From: Cordia subcordata
Taxonomy: Eukaryota; Streptophyta; Magnoliopsida; Boraginales; Cordiaceae
Assembly: GCA_028554755.1 (NCBI GenBank)
Contig: JAPTOF010000001.1
Span: 33,995,501-34,059,500 of the forward strand
DNA length: 64,000 nucleotides
Direction: 5' to 3'
The notes beneath the pieces are model-generated. The model had not been told where the DNA came from and made no database searches. It was given only the letters and a program-made list of their open reading frames with translations. How positions within the stretch are numbered: position 1 is the first letter of the stretch; every line of letters starts with the position of its first letter. The position numbers and the translations under genes were made by a program. Of this stretch, positions 59,577-64,000 are shown piece after piece.

Positions 59577-60273
59577 GTAAAAATGAAACAGTTATATCTA
59601 GGCAGGAAGCATATTAAGAAAAACAGTGCAAACAATTTCACTGAAATTGGGAAAACAATTACATGTGAACAGCAGTGATTGCATATCCTTAACACAGCAT
59701 TTTTCATTGTCCAAAAACATGGCAACAACATTTATATTCAAATACGTTTAAAATGTGACATAATTTGGAAAAAAAAAAAAACTTATAGTAATGGAGCACT
59801 TGCACATATAAATATAAGATCCCATTATATCAACAGCAATCTTTCCTCCAACCCGCAAAGAAAGACCAAGGAGTCATGCTTGTCTATACTTTCATAACAT
59901 TTCTTATCAAACATTACCAAAAATCCATAACATAGGTATATGGATGAGGCTTTGTTGAGTTGAATTGCATGTCAGCAACTGGCATAATGTAGATAAGATG
60001 AAGAGCAAGGCATTTTGAAGCATATTGATTTCTAGCTCTCTGTTTATAGTTAAGAGCCTTAAATTAACTATTTCTATTAAGTGTGGATCATACCTGTGAT
60101 CCTTGGTCATTATTCAGGGGTGTCTAATCGTGTATATGCTAAGGACACTGATCTTTTAAGTGTAGCAACAAATATTTCCAAGTCAAAATCTGTTTACCAA
60201 CATAATTAAAGAACTATGAGCATATGAAGTACAAAATTTAAGGAAGAGGAGCAAAGAACATGCAAGATGATAC

Positions 60274-60390
60274 AGACTTGAGCTTGTGAAAGTAAAGATC
60301 CCGCTTCTCAAGTTTGGAGGGTGACAATCTCCAGTCATATGGAACTGCTATTATCGCATTTGGCTCAAAACCAAATTCAATGCACCACTC
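60274..60390 (-). pseudogene. PSAT1: Captured exon of a phospholipid:sterol acyltransferase gene
   Basis: On the minus strand about 38 codons are open and read WCIEFGFEPNAIIAVPYDW, then RLSPSKLEKRDLYFHKLK. This is a highly conserved stretch of plant PSAT1-type enzymes (LCAT family), which make steryl esters at the endoplasmic reticulum. The sequence before it ends in AG, as an acceptor would. No neighbouring exon of the gene was found within about 400 bp on either side. It lies inside the PIF/Harbinger element, on the strand opposite to its genes, and is best seen as a gene fragment picked up or left behind by transposition. Confidence 0.75.
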
Positions 60391-60793
60391 AAAATTAGTT
60401 TGATCTCCTTTGTGAAAAAATGGGCAATTCGAGATAATGAGGGAAATAGGACCTTGTAAGAAAAATATGATGTTAAAAGTAATATTTGGACATAGTTCAT
60501 TTCACAATCATGTGGAAAGTCTGTTCTTAATCATTTTGTCCTCTTGAGGACAGGTTAGAGATGATCGGTGAGACGTCTTAGAAGCATAGATATTATGTGA
60601 TCAAAACAGTGGAAGATCCAGTTGAACATTTTAATGGCATTAATTACTTTAAACTTGGCATTATATTTTTGGGGTTATCTTGTAAATATATAGCTGCATC
60701 AAATTCTGTTTTCAGGTTTCCTTAAACCAAAATAGTCTGAAGTTGTTTAATGATATTAAAATTTTGTTTTTACTTTGTAAGAAAAATAGCAAG

Positions 60794-61766
60794 ATGTCAG
60801 CTCATTGGGATCCATATAGTAACAAAATATTTCTCGAGCTATGTGTTGAGGAAATTCAAAAAGTAAAAAAGTCACCAAAAGTTTTGAATGCTACAGCTTG
60901 GGATGACATCGTGACCAAGTTTAAGGAGATCACGGGTAAAGATTATGTAAAAAAGCAACTTAGAAATCATTGGGATGCACTAAAGGGGGATTGGAAGCTT
61001 TACTAATCATTAAAAAGAATGGTATCTGGAGTTGGTTGGAGTGAGGATAAAGGTACGATCACTGCATCTCCTACCTGGTGGGATGACAAAGTAGAGGTAT
61101 AGCATTTACAATATTCATTATTATTGTTTATGATGCTTAAATGCTAAGGGAAATAATTAGATATTTACTTGTATATCCTTGCAGAAAGACAAAAGATATT
61201 CGAAATTCATGAACAAAGGTTTAGAGAATTATGATTTGTTGGAGGAATTGTTTGGTGGCATTTCTGCTACAGGAAAAGATGCATATACTCCAAATGTAGG
61301 GTTGCCTCATCCAACTATGGTACATATGCAAGAAGAATCTCAAGGTGTTGACAGTAGCCCAAATGCTAATTATATTGGTGATGATCAAGCAACACCTACT
61401 GATGATGATGTTAAAAGGACTAAGGTTGCAAAGGTCACAAAAGGAGTTAAAAGGAAGAAAGAAACAAAAGATACTGCTTCTTCTTCTCTAAATGAGAATT
61501 TTGACAGACTTGTTTCTATTTTTGAGAGTACCTCAGCAACATCACGTGTGCAACAACAAAAGAATGATATTAGTGATGTAGTGTTAGTTTTAAAAAGGCT
61601 TCCAGGAATTGAAAGAGGATCACCAATGCAAATGTTTGGAGTACACAAGGCGACTAATATGTCATGGAGACAGGCTTTTATGGCTTTGGAAGAGGAAGAC
61701 CTTCAATTAGCCTTTCTAAAGTCAGAATGGGAACGAAGCCTTAAAACTTCTTCATCTTCCCCGTAG
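60794..61766 (+). pseudogene. Myb/SANT-like protein of the PIF/Harbinger element, one in-frame stop
   Basis: Exons 60794-61096 and 61185-61766 are joined by a GT-AG intron. The N-terminal part (SAHWDPYSNKIFLELCVEEI, WDDIVTKFKEITGKDY, QLRNHWDALKGDWKL) is the Myb/SANT-like DNA-binding domain of PIF elements and of L10-interacting plant proteins. The C-terminal part is acidic with a lysine-rich stretch (VKRKKETKD), followed by the conserved tail WRQAFMALEEEDLQLAFL. In Harbinger systems this second protein helps move the transposase to the nucleus and bind DNA. A TAA at 61004-61006, after GDWKLY, interrupts an otherwise open frame. Confidence 0.85.
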
Positions 61767-61976
61767 CTTCTTAGACTTCAAAGTTCATTATGCTTTGAAC
61801 TCTTTTATGGTTTACTTAATTATTCAGATATTTAGTTGTTATGTAAACACTTTGTTTAAATATTTGGGATAATGTTGTGTTGAATTCCTATTATGTGATT
61901 TTATGAGTTATTTAGAATTTATCATAGTTATGTTATGTTTTACTTATGCACAGGTTCAGTTGAAGAAAAGAGTAAC

Positions 61977-63242
61977 ATGAATGTCGAGATTTGTGATCTT
62001 GATGCTTGTTGTGAAGATATGGATGATAATATAAATGAGGATGTGGAAGATAATAGGAGGAACTCCTTACTATATGGAGGAATGATTTATCTTGAGCAGG
62101 TTACATCTTCTAGTAGACCTATTGAAAGAGTGCCATGCCGAACTTCAGCATTGAACGGTTGGCCATGGATTCTGGAACTTTTGAATGACAAGTCAAAATC
62201 AGATAGATGTAATCAAAATCTTCGTATGAACAAAATTAATTTTTTGAGATTGTGTGAGTTGTTGGAAAGTACATATGAGGTATCATGTAGTAAAAATGTA
62301 AGGATCGAAGAGAAAGTTGCCATATTTTTATATATCGTTGGAAGAAGTGCGAGTAACAGAGCAACTCAAGAAAGATTTCAAAGATCTGGGGAAACCATTC
62401 ATAAGTATTTTCATGAGATTTTGGATGCTTTAGTGAAGATGTCTATTGATAATATCAAACAAGAAAATGTGGAAAGAGTTCATCCGTATTTTTATAATAA
62501 TCCAAGATATCATCCCCATTTTCAGGTATGTTCTATTATTACTAAGTTATTTTTTATTTATCATTAATTCATTTAACATATAAAATTAAAATAGTTTAAT
62601 TTAAAATTTTAATTGCTTTTTCTTTGTAGCATTGTATTGGTGCAATTGATGGAACACATATTGAAGTTTCTTTATCAACTGAGAAGAGTTATCCATTTTA
62701 TGGAAGAAAAGGATATCCAACTTAAAATGTCATGGCTGCCTGTAATTTTGATATGTGTTTCACATATTGCGTAGCAGGATGGGAAGGTTCAGCACATAAT
62801 ACTCGAATATTTCTCGATACAATTCATAATCCAAGCAAAAACTTCAAACTACCTGTTGGAGGTTAGTTTTTTTTTTTTTTTTTGGAGAAAAAAAATGCTA
62901 GCAAGTTTCTTAATTTTCACCCATCACTAATTTTTTTTTTTTTATGTAGATCAATTTTATTTGGTAGATTCTGGATATCCAAACATGAAGGGATTCCTTG
63001 CTCCGTACAAAAATAATAAATATCATTTGCAAGATTATAGAAATGAAGATCCAAAAAATCCAAAAGAGCTTTTTAATTATTGTCATTCTTCATTAAGAAC
63101 TATTATAGAGAGAACGTTTGGAGTGTGGAAGAATAGATTTCAAATAATGAAAAAAATGCGTTGTGGATTTGATTGGGAAACACAAGTGAAATTAGTCCCG
63201 ACAACTATGGCACTTCACAATTATATTCACAACAAAATTTAG
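61977..63242 (+). pseudogene. PIF/Harbinger DDE transposase (HARBI1-like), one in-frame stop
   Basis: Exons 61977-62525, 62630-62861 and 62950-63242 join at GT-AG sites. The product has a helix-turn-helix-like N-terminal part (RIEEKVAIFLYIVGRSASNR) and a DDE nuclease domain with all three acidic residues: GAIDGTH, FYLVDSGYP and TIIERTFGVWK. A TAA at 62723-62725, in the KGYPT/NVMAAC stretch where family members have CAA, stops translation. The last exon also appears frameshifted: the frame ends at 63240-63242, while an acidic tail continues in another frame to 63382. The element was probably active recently but not now. The start is the ATG just after an acceptor-like AG at 61953. Confidence 0.88.
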
Positions 63243-63842
63243 ATGATGTGTTTTTTGAAGAAGTGGTGGCTCAAAGTGATGATGCCGTTCATCGGGAAAG
63301 TACAAACATCACAAGTGCTAGTAACAATATGAACCAGGGGGAGATGGATCAAATTCGCGATAACATTTGCTATAATATTTAGCAAAGGAGAGAATTTGTA
63401 TTGCAAATGGGTCACTATATTTATAGTGTAATGATTGGCAAAGTAGAGAAGTGCTTTGTAAACTTTTATAATTTTGTATTAATATATTTGTTGTCACTTA
63501 TATAATTTTTTAAATTTATTTAATACGTTTTTGAATTTTAATTATATAATTAGTTACATTATAGTAATATATGCGATGACACAAAAGGGTTATTTTTTGT
63601 CAAAATAGGTTATATTAATAATTGCAGAGTAAATTTATAATAGTTATTCACCAATCAATTCTATTATTAAACATTTCAGGGCATTTTGGTCAATTCAGCT
63701 TATTTTAGCATTTCAGATTATTCTAATAAGACTCCAGACCAAACAATCTTTTTACATCAGACACTTATTTCTTATCAGACACTTATCAGATAAGATGCTT
63801 ATCAGATTTCAGATTTCAGATAAGACCATTCCAAACAGGCCA

Positions 63843-64000
63843 TATATGTGTAGTGGGGTATGTTAAGTGAAGAAATTAATCAATTGGGTTGATCATATGG
63901 GAAATTTTGAAGTATATTGTTTTTGGGTATATGAATTTTGTTTTGATTTGGGAGGGTCATTGTTGATCTTTCTAGCTGTAATATAGAAAAGGAAAGAAAA
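63843..64000. other. Flank beyond the PIF/Harbinger element
   Basis: AT-rich DNA with no feature recognised before the right edge of the window. Confidence 0.5.

Larger units (their letters stand above)
57957..63842 (+). mobile_element. PIF/Harbinger transposon with two genes (ends provisional)
   Basis: It carries the two genes typical of PIF/Harbinger elements in the same orientation: a Myb/SANT-like protein (60794-61766) and a DDE transposase (61977-63242). The right end reads CCAAACAGGCC, the complement of GGCCTGTTTGG, as in Tourist/PIF termini. A possible left end is GTGTTTGTTATATGCTTAT at about 57958; a similar sequence at about 58815 is an alternative. No clean TWA target duplication was found. 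The left part holds GC-richer leader-like stretches and a 268-bp tandem duplication. Both genes contain an in-frame stop. Confidence 0.65.

Noticed and set aside
61385..61648. Minus-strand frame opposite the Myb/SANT-like gene
   Set aside because: It is a shadow of the lysine- and acid-rich coding region on the plus strand.

Overview
The window is nuclear DNA of a flowering plant, most likely a eudicot. It is AT-rich, its genes have GT-AG introns, it is crowded with plant transposons (Ty1/copia, L1-type LINE, PIF/Harbinger, Mutator-like foldback elements), and its three recognisable host families are plant-specific or plant-typical: pectin acetylesterase (PAE), self-incompatibility S1-like secreted proteins, and a TMK-type leucine-rich-repeat receptor kinase. 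No CRISPR array, operon, rRNA or tRNA was seen.

Left part (1-15.9 kb). A copia-like LTR retrotransposon enters from the left edge and ends at 1087. It sits in intron 1 of a PAE gene whose exon 1 is at 1925-2063 and whose other exons must lie outside the window. The flank of that exon (1088-3755) is a close copy of 36903-39948. A decayed LINE (5676-7440) carries a solo LTR (6237-6903). A complete but broken copia element (7509-12120) follows, inserted in a second copy of the repeat at 4441-5675. A broken S1-like gene lies at 13.5-14.2 kb.

Middle part (15.9-41.4 kb). This is a tandem array built from three blocks: block X (3' flank and last two exons of PAE), block Y (an S1-like gene plus a 1.1-kb long-inverted-repeat transposon) and block Z (PAE exons 8-12). 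The order is X-Y-Z, then X and a truncated Y cut by an LTR, then X-Y-Z. The last Z runs into the only complete PAE gene, 12 exons on the minus strand from 37887 to 32433, predicted 397 aa. All other PAE pieces are fragments or broken, and all three S1-like copies are broken by different lesions. A further piece of block Y lies at 39.9-41.4 kb.

Right part (41.4-64 kb). Gene-poor DNA with small inverted-repeat transposons leads to an intact two-exon TMK-type receptor kinase (47731-51116, minus strand), whose promoter side holds a palindromic Mutator-like foldback element. A copia element that has lost most of its reverse transcriptase (53897-57561) split an older Tourist-like MITE. The window ends in a two-gene PIF/Harbinger transposon (Myb/SANT-like protein plus DDE transposase). 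Each of its genes has an in-frame stop, and it carries one exon of a phospholipid:sterol acyltransferase gene on the opposite strand.

Functional genes are therefore probably only two: PAE (cell-wall pectin deacetylation) and TMK (plasma-membrane receptor kinase). Exon boundaries were worked out by hand from reading frame, GT/AG sites and family motifs; no alignment or database search was run.
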